The notes below the pieces were generated by a model. It worked only from the letters and a program-made list of their open reading frames with translations. It did no database searches and was not told the origin of the DNA. Shown piece after piece: positions 37,405-45,719 of a DNA stretch of 64,000 nt; the first letter of the stretch is position 1, and each line of letters begins with the position of its first letter. The DNA comes from Roseivirga misakiensis (GTDB lineage: Bacteria > Bacteroidota > Bacteroidia > Cytophagales > Cyclobacteriaceae): positions 2,046,001 to 2,110,000 of the forward strand of contig NZ_MDGQ01000005.1 of NCBI RefSeq assembly GCF_001747105.1. The letters run 5' to 3'. The position numbers and the translations under genes are program-made.

Positions 37405-37428
37405 CGGCCTAATTAAGACCAAAGAATC

Positions 37429-38244
37429 ATGTCACATAACCTATTAAAAGGAAAAAGAGGAATTATTTTTGGCGCGTTAGATGAGCGCTCAATTGCTTGG
37501 AAAGTTGCGCAGGTTGCAAAAGCTGAAGGAGCAACTTTCACATTGACAAATGCCCCTATTGCTATGAGAATGGGAGCAATTAAAGAATTAGCTGAGGAAT
37601 GCGGAGCAGAAATCATCCCTGCAGATGCCACGTCAGTAGAAGACCTTGAGAATCTTTTCACAAAATCGATGGAAATACTTGGCGGAAAAATAGACTTCGT
37701 CCTCCACTCTATCGGTATGAGCCCTAATGTTAGAAAAGGACGTGATTACGGTGACCTTAACTATGATTGGCTTCAAAAGACTTTGGATGTATCGGCTATT
37801 TCTTTCCACAAAGTGATGCAAACTGCCGAAAAGCTAGATGCTATGAATGAGTGGGGATCCATTATGGCCCTCTCCTATATTGCAGCACAACGAACTTTCC
37901 CTGATTACTCAGATATGGCACACGCCAAGTCTATGCTTGAATCGATTGCCCGTAGTTACGGTGAAAGATTTGCAAGACTGAAAAACGTTAGAGTAAATAC
38001 CATTTCGCAATCACCTACTATGACCACGGCTGGTACTGGTGTTGGTGGTTTTGACGTATTCTTCGATTATGCCGATAAAATGTCACCACTAGGCAACGCA
38101 AGCGCTTTAGATTGTGCAAACTACACTGTGATGTTCTTCTCAGACTTCACTAGAATGGTAACTATGCAAAACTTAATGCATGACGGTGGTTTCTCTTCTT
38201 CAGGAATTACTGATGCGCTAATTGATCAGTTGAAAAAAGACTAG
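37429..38244 (+). CDS. fabI: Enoyl-[acyl-carrier-protein] reductase FabI
   Basis: A 271-residue NADH-dependent reductase that completes each cycle of fatty acid elongation, and the target of triclosan-type inhibitors. The start has the FabI form of the nucleotide site (GALDERSIAWKVAQ); HSIGMSPN lies in the substrate-loop region; the catalytic residues are the Tyr in RTFPDYSDMAHAKSML and its Lys, in the FabI spacing Tyr-x6-Lys. The C-terminal part has the TTAGTGVGGFD segment in the flexible loop. Cytoplasmic. A strong terminator-like hairpin follows its stop at 38254, just before ispE. Confidence 0.95.
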   Translation: MSHNLLKGKRGIIFGALDERSIAWKVAQVAKAEGATFTLTNAPIAMRMGAIKELAEECGAEIIPADATSVEDLENLFTKSMEILGGKIDFVLHSIGMSPNVRKGRDYGDLNYDWLQKTLDVSAISFHKVMQTAEKLDAMNEWGSIMALSYIAAQRTFPDYSDMAHAKSMLESIARSYGERFARLKNVRVNTISQSPTMTTAGTGVGGFDVFFDYADKMSPLGNASALDCANYTVMFFSDFTRMVTMQNLMHDGGFSSSGITDALIDQLKKD

Positions 38245-38253
38245 AAGTTAAAG

Positions 38254-38286
38254 GTGGTTCTCGTGAAAACGGGAATCACTTTTTTT
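38254..38286 (+). terminator. Terminator-like hairpin between fabI and ispE
   Basis: An 11-base-pair stem (GTGGTTCTCGT / ACGGGAATCAC, two G-T pairs) with a GAAA tetraloop is followed by seven T. It begins 10 bases after the fabI stop and ends 3 bases before the ispE ATG, so ispE transcripts must originate within it or pass through it. Confidence 0.88.
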
Positions 38287-38289
38287 AAT

Positions 38290-39099
38290 ATGATATCCTT
38301 CCCAAACGCTAAAATCAATTTAGGCCTTCAGATTACAGAACGGCTGCCTAATGGATATCATTCGATTAGCACCTGCCTTTATCCCATCCCCGTTACGGAT
38401 GCTTTAGAAGCCATACCCAGCAAGAAAACAGTCTTCGCTTCATCGGGAGTTAATATCCCTGGAAACGAGAAAGACAATTTAGTACTTCGTGCCTATAAAC
38501 TCCTCAAAAAGGACTATCAGTTACCTGAGTTAAACATTCACCTCTTAAAGCAGATACCGCTGGGTGCAGGATTAGGTGGTGGGTCATCCGATGCGGCTTT
38601 TATGCTAAAAATGCTCAATGATGAGTTTCAACTTTTTCTAGATGACTCACTATTGGAATATTATGCTGAGCAATTAGGAAGTGACTGCCCGTTCTTTATC
38701 CGCAATAAACCTGCTATCGGTACTGGAACAGGGACTGTTTTAGAACCCATTGAGATAGACCTTTCTGGATTCTATTTACAGATTATCAACCCCGGAATAC
38801 ATGTCTCAACGAAGGCCGCTTATGCTGGTGTAAATCCAAAACCAGCCGCTTTCAACCTGCAAGAGACACTACTCAGTAAGGACTTCGACCTGTGGAAGTC
38901 TGATCTCCAGAATGACTTTGAGGCATCAGTATTTGAACAACATCCGTCTCTCAAAACACTTAAAAATACGCTATATGAGTCTGGTGCACTATACGCAGCC
39001 ATGAGTGGCTCAGGTTCTACCATGTTTGGAATATTTGATTCCAAACCGCAACCAATTGATAATTCCACATTTAGTTTTCAAGAAACAGTAGTACTTTAG
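38290..39099 (+). CDS. ispE: 4-diphosphocytidyl-2-C-methyl-D-erythritol kinase IspE
   Basis: The ATG at 38290 gives 269 residues. IspE phosphorylates CDP-methylerythritol in the non-mevalonate isoprenoid pathway, in the cytoplasm. The GHMP kinase motifs are visible: PNAKINLGLQ at residues 4-13, the ATP-binding loop PLGAGLGGGSSDAAF near 95, and MSGSGSTMFGIF near 240. A GTG at 38254 would start inside the hairpin and add 12 unlikely residues. The protein is slightly shorter than E. coli IspE (283). The hairpin directly before it raises the question of how it is transcribed. Confidence 0.93.
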   Translation: MISFPNAKINLGLQITERLPNGYHSISTCLYPIPVTDALEAIPSKKTVFASSGVNIPGNEKDNLVLRAYKLLKKDYQLPELNIHLLKQIPLGAGLGGGSSDAAFMLKMLNDEFQLFLDDSLLEYYAEQLGSDCPFFIRNKPAIGTGTGTVLEPIEIDLSGFYLQIINPGIHVSTKAAYAGVNPKPAAFNLQETLLSKDFDLWKSDLQNDFEASVFEQHPSLKTLKNTLYESGALYAAMSGSGSTMFGIFDSKPQPIDNSTFSFQETVVL

Positions 39100-39124
39100 A
39101 ATAAGTACATCCAGTTTTTCAACT

Positions 39125-39931
39125 ATGCGTTTATTCTCAAGAGATCAAATCACCCTTGGATGTATCATTGGCTTATTCATTTTATCAGGGCCAAAAGCAT
39201 TGGCATGGCAAGATGACATCTCCTTTGAAGCGCGAAGTCAAGGTGATACAATGCGGGTTTTTATTACTAATCCAAAACCTTACAAACAAACAGTTAGCCT
39301 CAAGTTACAATACTCAAAAATGACGCTAGTCGGGCAGATTAATTCATATCTAGTTATTCCGCCTAATACTATTGATTTTGTTGCTGCCAAGTTTTTCATG
39401 AATGATCGTGCGGCAGCCACTATCAATTGGCAGGGCTCTCAATACTTTATGGGCGACATTTTTGCTAAGCATGACGACACCTATATCTATACCATACCTT
39501 ATCGAAAAGGAGCATCATTCACCATCAGCAAATCCGAACAAGTTGAAAATCAGGTTTTGAGAATAGCGATGCCCGAAGACACAGAGATTAGAGCTGGGCG
39601 AGATGGCCTAGTCTTATTAGTGCGTAGCGACTCGGAAACTGGTTGTGCAGTGGTTGATTGTGCCAAATTCGCCAATTATATCGTCATAGAGCATAAGGAC
39701 GGGACTATGGCGGTTTACAGTCATTTGAGAAAAGATGGCGTAACCGTGAAACCAGGCGATCAGGTTAAAGCTGGAGACACTATTGGGTTTAGTGGCAATA
39801 CCGGATGGACAAGTACACCACAATTGAGATTCGAGGTGCTAAAGGGTAATGAAACAATTCAAACAAAATTCCGATTAAGTAAAAAAGCGACTGGTTATCT
39901 AGAGCATGGTGTAAAATACAAGTCTAGATAG
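39125..39931 (+). CDS. Degenerate LytM/M23-fold protein, zinc ligands lost
   Basis: A 268-residue secreted paralogue of the next gene, with a signal peptide (residues about 10-28), an N-terminal beta region (about 30-140) and a LytM-like C-terminal domain (about 145-245). M23 peptidases need HxxxD and HxH zinc ligands. Here the HxxxD stretch is deleted and replaced (about residue 140-150 reads SEQVENQVLRIAMPED), and HLHF has become QLRF at 39818-39832; only YSHL remains. It should therefore be catalytically inactive, like the EnvC/NlpD LytM-activator domains, and may bind peptidoglycan or regulate an amidase or its neighbour. It is intact as an ORF, so it is unlikely to be a decaying pseudogene. 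Confidence 0.82.
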   Translation: MRLFSRDQITLGCIIGLFILSGPKALAWQDDISFEARSQGDTMRVFITNPKPYKQTVSLKLQYSKMTLVGQINSYLVIPPNTIDFVAAKFFMNDRAAATINWQGSQYFMGDIFAKHDDTYIYTIPYRKGASFTISKSEQVENQVLRIAMPEDTEIRAGRDGLVLLVRSDSETGCAVVDCAKFANYIVIEHKDGTMAVYSHLRKDGVTVKPGDQVKAGDTIGFSGNTGWTSTPQLRFEVLKGNETIQTKFRLSKKATGYLEHGVKYKSR

Positions 39932-39975
39932 TGTCGGTTAAGTGAAATAAACCATCGGTAAATCGTTTCTTCTAC

Positions 39976-40779
39976 ATGATCAGAGTCTTTTTCTTACTTA
40001 CGTTGGTACCAGGCTTCTGCCTCGGACAAACAGATGCACTCAGAATTTATGAGGAAAGAGAAGATCGCTTAATTTCCGTTTTTGCTGACAATAATGCCCT
40101 TACTCCACATACCATCGTGATCGAGGTAGAATCAAAAGGGTTAAAATCTGTCAAGCCATTACCCGATAACATTGTGATATCAGGCCAAAAGAAACGCCAG
40201 TTACTCGCCCAGTTTATTATTCCTGAAAATAGAGGTTGGACTTTTTCATACAAATTTGAGTACATGGAAGGTGATGTGAACGCCAAACATGACGACGATT
40301 TTGTCTATCAATTACCATTTGAAAAAGGAAAGTCTTTTAGAATGACACAAGGGTATAACGGACGATTTACCCATCAGGGAGTAAACGCATTAGATTTCAC
40401 TATGCCCGAGGGCGAAACTGTAGTAGCGGCGAGAGAGGGTCTAGTGGTGCAAATAAGAGAAGACTCCAATCGAGGTTGTGCTTCCGACCGCTGCATACAA
40501 GACAGTAATTTTGTGAGAATACTGCACAGCGATGGCACCATGGCGGAGTATCATCATCTACAAAAAAACGGGGCCTTAGTCTCTACAGGAGATGTTGTTA
40601 AAAAGGGACAGGCTATTGCTAAAAGCGGTGCCACAGGGTTTGTTTCTGGACCTCATTTACACTTTTTGGTCTTCAAGACGGACGGAAAAAAACAGATAGA
40701 TTTTAAAACTAGGTTTGAGTTTTCTAAGGGACGAATTGGATTCTTGAAAACTGGCGAACGCTACACGGCCTTCGACTAA
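39976..40779 (+). CDS. M23 family metallopeptidase (LytM-type)
   Basis: A 267-residue secreted endopeptidase-like protein with a short signal peptide (FFLLTLVPGFCLGQ). The C-terminal domain (residues about 130-235) keeps all M23 zinc and catalytic residues: HQGVNALDF (HxxxxxD variant), YHHL and PHLHF. M23 enzymes cut peptide cross-links in peptidoglycan. Two Cys in RGCASDRC occur in the same place as CAVVDC in the upstream paralogue and may form a disulphide. The two genes lie in tandem 44 bases apart and share the overall layout, so they arose by duplication with loss of catalysis in one copy. Confidence 0.9.
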   Translation: MIRVFFLLTLVPGFCLGQTDALRIYEEREDRLISVFADNNALTPHTIVIEVESKGLKSVKPLPDNIVISGQKKRQLLAQFIIPENRGWTFSYKFEYMEGDVNAKHDDDFVYQLPFEKGKSFRMTQGYNGRFTHQGVNALDFTMPEGETVVAAREGLVVQIREDSNRGCASDRCIQDSNFVRILHSDGTMAEYHHLQKNGALVSTGDVVKKGQAIAKSGATGFVSGPHLHFLVFKTDGKKQIDFKTRFEFSKGRIGFLKTGERYTAFD

Positions 40780-40787
40780 GAAGCTCT

Positions 40788-41693
40788 TTATTTGATTGCC
40801 GAGGCTTTCTTTCGTTGCCTTCTTCTAATAACAGGGTAAGAGAAAACTGCTCCAATGATGATCAAAGTACCGTAGTAAAAACCATTACTCATCTGTTCCT
40901 TCTCTCCATAAATTAACAAAGCCATCAGGATACCATAAACTGGCTCCAAATTGATTGTTAAGTTCACAGCGAAGGCTGATATCCTCTTCATTAACTCCAC
41001 AGAAGCAGAAAAGGCGTATACCGTACAAACTACGGATAGTATTACAATCAGTCCCCAATCTTTTAAATTAGGAATAGCGTATTCGGCAGCAGTATCCAGG
41101 AAATAAGACTTATAAATTGGGATAAAAAGGGCAATGGCTAAACAAGCTGCCAGCATTTCATAAAACGTAATACCATATTCTGAATACTTCTTAGCAAACC
41201 CAGCATTCAGTACTGAAAACAGCGCCGCCAAGAAAGCTGACAACACAGCAAGAGTAAGCCCGAGCGCATTATCAAATTCAAACCGAAAGATTATATACAA
41301 CCCTCCTATCACTACCAATCCGAGTAAGACTTCGACTGGCTTAACCGACTTTCGGGTGACGATCGGTTCGATAAGACTTGTCCAAAAAGTGGCCGTCGCC
41401 ATACCTGCAAGAGAAACTGAAATATTGGCCACTCTGGCAGACTCGAAGAAAAGAAACCAGTGCATGGCGATCACCAAACCTGTTAAACTCATTTTAAGAA
41501 TGGCTTTACCATCAAATTGAAAACTCAATTTCTTTATGACCATAAACCCAGCGATTACGATGGCCGCCATACCCGTTCTATATAACACAACGTCTGCCGC
41601 TGAAATACTCATCTCCTTTCCGATGATAGCAGTGAATCCCCATAGAAATACTATGAAATGGAGTTTAGCAAAGTCTTTTAAAGAGGCGTTCAT
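40788..41693 (-). CDS. EamA/DMT family transporter
   Basis: A 301-residue inner-membrane protein with about ten hydrophobic helices, the drug/metabolite-transporter arrangement of two five-helix EamA repeats. It ends with a basic tail (IRRRQRKKAS). Members export amino acids or metabolites; the substrate is not predictable. Its ATG overlaps the stop of the lptF/G-type gene by one base (TAATG), indicating translational coupling in a tgt-lptF/G-eamA operon. It is convergent with the M23 gene, 8 bases away. Confidence 0.88.
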   Translation of the reverse strand: MNASLKDFAKLHFIVFLWGFTAIIGKEMSISAADVVLYRTGMAAIVIAGFMVIKKLSFQFDGKAILKMSLTGLVIAMHWFLFFESARVANISVSLAGMATATFWTSLIEPIVTRKSVKPVEVLLGLVVIGGLYIIFRFEFDNALGLTLAVLSAFLAALFSVLNAGFAKKYSEYGITFYEMLAACLAIALFIPIYKSYFLDTAAEYAIPNLKDWGLIVILSVVCTVYAFSASVELMKRISAFAVNLTINLEPVYGILMALLIYGEKEQMSNGFYYGTLIIIGAVFSYPVIRRRQRKKASAIK

Positions 41694-42772
41694 TATTTAG
41701 GAACAAAACGATAGAGAAGAGCCCCCAAAATCGAAAAAGCGAAGTTTGGCAGCCATATAGCAACAATAGGGTTCATTGAGCCAGTTTCTGCATTACTCTT
41801 AGCCGCAATAAAGAGAATGATATAAATAAACGCGATAAAGAAACCCAGCGCAATTTGAAAGCCCACACCTCCACGTGTTTTGCGAGAGGAAAGAATTACC
41901 CCGATAAACGTTAAGATAATGGCCGTAAAGGCAGACATATACCGTACTAACTTCTCAATTTCATAGATGGCGATATTATCGGCTCCCTTCATTTTTAGCT
42001 CGTCGATATAATCGTCCAATTCATTAATCGTTAAAGTTTGCTCCAGACTTTTCGTATTACCGAAATCGGCGGGTGTCATGTTGATTTTTATCAACGTATC
42101 CCGAAGATTTTCATAGTTATATTGTTCAGAATTTGATTCAAAAGAACGCAAACTCCACTTGCTCAAACGCCAGCCTAACTCTGTAGTATCCCATTTGGCT
42201 TCACGTGCCGATAGCTTCCACAGAACCTCCTTTTCCTGAATTTCTTCCAACGTAAATCGAAATGCTACGTCATCCTGACTATTGTAGGAAGATACATACG
42301 CATATTTAGTCGGTGACACCTTCAAATGGACATCCCTTTCACTGTAATTGAATTCTTTGTCAAAATATCTGATCTCAAAAGCTACTCTAAATTTATTGGC
42401 GTTGGGTATTACCCAACCAGTCAAGAAAAAGCTAACGATGGCGATGATCACAGAACCAAAAAAGAACGGCCTGAGCATTCTAGGGTAACTCACTCCTCCA
42501 CTAAGGATCGCAATGATTTCAGTATGACTGGCGAGTTTGGAGGTCACAAATACTGTCGCGATAAAAACGGTTATCGGTGTAATTAGGTTGGCAATATATG
42601 GCGCGTAGGAAAGGAAATACCTCAGTATAAGACTTGGTGGTACATCGTTCTTTATAAAGCTTTCGTTTCTTTCAGAGTAGGTAATGATCAATACAATCGC
42701 TACAAGAATAGCCACCACGAACACAAATGTGGTCAAGAACTTCTTGAGAATATATCGATCTAGAATATTCAT
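41693..42772 (-). CDS. LptF/LptG family lipopolysaccharide export permease
   Basis: A 359-residue YjgP/YjgQ family protein. Three helices at the N-terminus (starting MNILDRYILKKFLTTFVFV, a typical LptF/G opening), a periplasmic beta-jellyroll (residues about 125-255) and three helices at the C-terminus match LptF/LptG, which with LptB moves LPS out of the inner membrane. Which of LptF or LptG this is cannot be told by eye. It overlaps tgt upstream and the EamA gene downstream by one base each (TAATG), a tight operon. The coupling of tgt with this permease is common in Bacteroidota. Confidence 0.9.
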   Translation of the reverse strand: MNILDRYILKKFLTTFVFVVAILVAIVLIITYSERNESFIKNDVPPSLILRYFLSYAPYIANLITPITVFIATVFVTSKLASHTEIIAILSGGVSYPRMLRPFFFGSVIIAIVSFFLTGWVIPNANKFRVAFEIRYFDKEFNYSERDVHLKVSPTKYAYVSSYNSQDDVAFRFTLEEIQEKEVLWKLSAREAKWDTTELGWRLSKWSLRSFESNSEQYNYENLRDTLIKINMTPADFGNTKSLEQTLTINELDDYIDELKMKGADNIAIYEIEKLVRYMSAFTAIILTFIGVILSSRKTRGGVGFQIALGFFIAFIYIILFIAAKSNAETGSMNPIVAIWLPNFAFSILGALLYRFVPK

Positions 42773-43902
42773 TAAAGTCTAGTCGTAAGCTTTTTAACCA
42801 TGACGTTTTTCCAATCAATAAACGTGCCTTGTTCAATATGTTTTCGGGCCTCGTCTACCAACCACAAATAAAAAGCAAGATTATGAATACTGGCTATTTG
42901 AGCGCCTAAATACTCTTTACTATGAGTTAAGTGTCTCAAATAAGCTTTGCTATAGAAGGTATCGACATATCCACCTAAAGCTTCATCAATAGGAGAATAA
43001 TCCTTTTTCCATTTCTCATTCTTAATGTTGATGATCCCCTCTGATGTAAACAATAAACCATGTCGTGCATTCCTCGTCGGCATAACGCAGTCAAACATAT
43101 CGACGCCAAGCGCTATGCATTCCAAAATATTTTCTGGCGTGCCAACGCCCATAAGATATCTGGGCTTGTCTTTTGGCAGAATATTGCAGACAATTTCAGT
43201 ATGCTCGTACATCATTTCCGCTGGTTCTCCTACAGAAAGACCTCCTATGGCATTTCCCTCTCTACCAAACGAAGCAATTGTCTCGGCAGACTTTTCTCGC
43301 AAGTCTTTGTAGGTACTCCCTTGAACGATTGGAAAAAGTGTTTGACTATAACCATACTTACTTGATGTAGCATCAAATCGATCGCAACACCTTTTCAGCC
43401 ATCTATGGGTCATTTCCATGGATTCTCTTGCATAACCATATTCGCAAGGATATGGCGTACACTCATCAAAAGCCATGATGATATCTGCACCTATCGTTCT
43501 TTGGATGTCAATGGCATATTCTGGGGTGAATGTATGTTTGGAGCCATCGATGTGAGATTTAAAAGTGACCCCCTCTTCTTTGATCTTTCGTGTATTGGCC
43601 AATGAATAAACTTGGTACCCGCCTGAATCGGTAAGCATTGGCCTATCCCAACCGTTAAATTTATGTAGGCCACCAGCTCCTTCAATTACATCCAGCCCAG
43701 GCCTTAAATAAAGATGATAAGTGTTGCCTAAAATGATCTGAGCAGCTACATCTTCTTTTAGCTCTCTTTGATGGACCGCTTTAACAGTTCCAGCTGTCCC
43801 CACAGGCATGAAAATGGGTGTTTTAATCTCCCCATGGTCGGTTGAAATGACCCCCGATCTGGCTTTCGAACCGCTATCTTCTGCTACTAACTTAAAGTCC
43901 AT
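42772..43902 (-). CDS. tgt: tRNA-guanine transglycosylase Tgt, zinc cysteines missing
   Basis: The ATG at 43902 (MDFKLVAED) gives 376 residues; Met seven codons upstream is also possible. Tgt exchanges G34 for preQ1 in GUN-anticodon tRNAs on the way to queuosine. The family motifs TDSGGYQVYSL and FDCVMPTRNARHG (with the catalytic Asp) are present, as are GGLSVGEP and MGVGTPEN. The C-terminal zinc site is changed: where E. coli has CDCYTC, this protein has LGGYVD in the same alignment (42961-42978), although the fourth ligand His remains in IHNLAFYL. Three of four zinc ligands are therefore gone. The catalytic half is intact and the enzyme is probably active. Confidence 0.95.
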   Translation of the reverse strand: MDFKLVAEDSGSKARSGVISTDHGEIKTPIFMPVGTAGTVKAVHQRELKEDVAAQIILGNTYHLYLRPGLDVIEGAGGLHKFNGWDRPMLTDSGGYQVYSLANTRKIKEEGVTFKSHIDGSKHTFTPEYAIDIQRTIGADIIMAFDECTPYPCEYGYARESMEMTHRWLKRCCDRFDATSSKYGYSQTLFPIVQGSTYKDLREKSAETIASFGREGNAIGGLSVGEPAEMMYEHTEIVCNILPKDKPRYLMGVGTPENILECIALGVDMFDCVMPTRNARHGLLFTSEGIINIKNEKWKKDYSPIDEALGGYVDTFYSKAYLRHLTHSKEYLGAQIASIHNLAFYLWLVDEARKHIEQGTFIDWKNVMVKKLTTRL

Positions 43903-43920
43903 TCTCACTATTTGATCGCA

Positions 43921-43928
43921 CAAAAATA
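43921..43928 (-). promoter_or_regulatory. -7 promoter motif for the tgt operon
   Basis: The minus strand reads TATTTTTG, an exact TAnnTTTG match, 18 bases before the tgt ATG at 43902. No clear -33 element is seen. Confidence 0.55.
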
Positions 43929-43974
43929 GCAGTATTGGTCAATTCTTATTTCTTTGAAACTTATTCTTTCCAGA

Positions 43975-45072
43975 ATGACCACCCTGTTATTGATCATTTT
44001 CATTTCATTACTCCTTATTCAGGTCTATTTTTTCGTTCGATTTGATTGGGCGATAAAGTCAAACAACAAAGATGCTGGTGATCACAAGCCATCAGTCTCT
44101 GTAATTGTAGCTGCCAGAAATGAAGCCGAAAACCTGCCTAAACTTCTGGAACTTCTAGTTAAGCAAGACCACCCAGAATTTGAAATCATTATCATAAATG
44201 ATCGATCAAATGACGATACGAAGCTCATTGTCGAGTCATATAGCGCTGTTATTGAAAAGGTAAGACTGATTAATATTGAGGAACTTCCTTCTCATTGGAC
44301 GGGTAAAAAACATGCAATTTATCAAGGAATACAAAAGGCTAGAAATGAGATTTTACTTTTCACAGATGCCGATTGCCTACCTTACTCGAATCGATGGATA
44401 AGCCATATGAGTGGACCTTTTTCGAAAGGTGTAGATATCGTACTTGGGCTTTCACCTTACCAAAAACGTAAAGGTTTTCTAAACCAGTTTATTCAATTCG
44501 AAACTTTATTCGTAGCACTGCAGTACGTTGGCTTTACCAAACTTGGAAATCCATATATGGGTATCGGAAGAAATATGGCCGTTAGAAAAGCGAAATACAA
44601 TCTAGCATGGCTCGAATCCAACGCTCATCTAGAAGGTGGAGACGATGACTTAATCGTCAACAAACTAGCGAGGAAAGGAAATACGGCCGTAGTCACTCAA
44701 AAAGAGGGTCAAACCTGTTCGATTCCAGAAACTAAGTGGTCGGCATATTTCAAACAAAAAACCAGACACTTATCCGCTGGTCAGTACTATCAGAAAAAAG
44801 ATAGAACGCTTTTGGCTGTTTTTACGTTATCAATCCTATTTGGGTGGTTATTATTTCTCTCGTTATTGGTAAGTGCTATTAACCCGTATTTCATTTTGAC
44901 TGCATTCACGCTCAGGAGCTTGTCATTTTATATTATCTTTGCGCGCATTGGTCGAAAATTCGGATCTCCTGTGAACTTATGGGCTATCCCGTTGTTAGAC
45001 TTATGTTACAGCATTTATTATCCTATTACGGGTTTAAAAGCGTTGTTAACTAAAAATATTCAATGGAAGTAG
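43975..45072 (+). CDS. Family 2 glycosyltransferase, membrane-bound
   Basis: The ATG at 43975 gives 365 residues; the TTG at 43954 lies in the tgt promoter region. One N-terminal helix is followed by a GT-A domain (VSVIVAARNEAENLPKL, IIINDRSNDDT, LLFTDADCLPYSN with the DxD-like metal site, GGDDDLIVNKL) and three C-terminal helices. GT2 enzymes use nucleotide sugars to extend glycans, lipids or carotenoids; I cannot name the acceptor. The layout recalls hydroxyspheroidene/diaponeurosporenoate-type glycosyltransferases. Its stop overlaps the start of the sigma factor gene by 10 bases. Confidence 0.85.
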   Translation: MTTLLLIIFISLLLIQVYFFVRFDWAIKSNNKDAGDHKPSVSVIVAARNEAENLPKLLELLVKQDHPEFEIIIINDRSNDDTKLIVESYSAVIEKVRLINIEELPSHWTGKKHAIYQGIQKARNEILLFTDADCLPYSNRWISHMSGPFSKGVDIVLGLSPYQKRKGFLNQFIQFETLFVALQYVGFTKLGNPYMGIGRNMAVRKAKYNLAWLESNAHLEGGDDDLIVNKLARKGNTAVVTQKEGQTCSIPETKWSAYFKQKTRHLSAGQYYQKKDRTLLAVFTLSILFGWLLFLSLLVSAINPYFILTAFTLRSLSFYIIFARIGRKFGSPVNLWAIPLLDLCYSIYYPITGLKALLTKNIQWK

Positions 45073-45671
45073 GAAAGCAGTTTTCAGATAAAGCACTTGA
45101 GGATTTCAGACTCATAGACTTAGCAGTCTCTGGTCAAAATCAACAGGCCTTTGCTGATTTAATGCAGCGCTATAAAAAGCCTGTATATCATATGATTCTT
45201 AAGATGATTAGGAATGTAGATGATGCTGAAGACCTTACCATAGAAGCCTTTGCCAAGGCTTTTAAAAACCTCCACAAATTCAAAAAAGACTTTACGTTCA
45301 GTACTTGGTTGTTCAGGATAGCTACCAATAACACCATTGATTTTATTCGTAAAAAGCGGTTAGACACCATGAGTCTAGACACCTCTTATAAAGATGATAA
45401 TGGTGACTCTGTATCTATCGACGTACAGGATAGAAATTTAAATCCACAAGAAGAGGCAATCAAGGCACAGAAAATCGAATTGGTTAGAATGTTTGTGACA
45501 AAGCTGCCAGCGAAATATCAGCGTTTAGTGAAACTTCGCTATTTCGATGAGTTAAGTTATGATGAGATTGCAAAAGAATTAGGTGCCCCACTTGGTACTG
45601 TTAAAGCGCAGCTTCATCGCGCACGCGAACTCATGTATGATCTCGTAAAAAGTAAAAAGGATCATATTTAA
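45063..45671 (+). CDS. ECF-type RNA polymerase sigma factor
   Basis: A 202-residue sigma-70-family protein. Region 2 (residues about 20-90) includes YKKPVYHMILKMIRN and DAEDLTIEAFAKAFKNL plus FSTWLFRIATNN. Region 4 (about 140-200) includes LPAKYQRLVKLRYFDELSYDE, then IAKELGAPLGTVKAQLHRA. No region 1 or 3 is present, so it is an extracytoplasmic-function type. No anti-sigma or FecR-type gene adjoins it: the next gene is rsmG. The ATG lies 10 bases inside the glycosyltransferase gene, so the two are translationally linked. It may be a housekeeping stress or envelope sigma factor in this clade (inference). Confidence 0.93.
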   Translation: MEVGKQFSDKALEDFRLIDLAVSGQNQQAFADLMQRYKKPVYHMILKMIRNVDDAEDLTIEAFAKAFKNLHKFKKDFTFSTWLFRIATNNTIDFIRKKRLDTMSLDTSYKDDNGDSVSIDVQDRNLNPQEEAIKAQKIELVRMFVTKLPAKYQRLVKLRYFDELSYDEIAKELGAPLGTVKAQLHRARELMYDLVKSKKDHI

Positions 45672-45719
45672 GCATCAGTTAATTCCTGCTGATAAATCAT
45701 TTTTTAGATCATAACCGAT

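Noticed and set aside
39125-39931. Pseudogene call for the first LytM-like gene
   Set aside because: The frame is intact, with a signal peptide and conserved strands; only the zinc ligands are missing.
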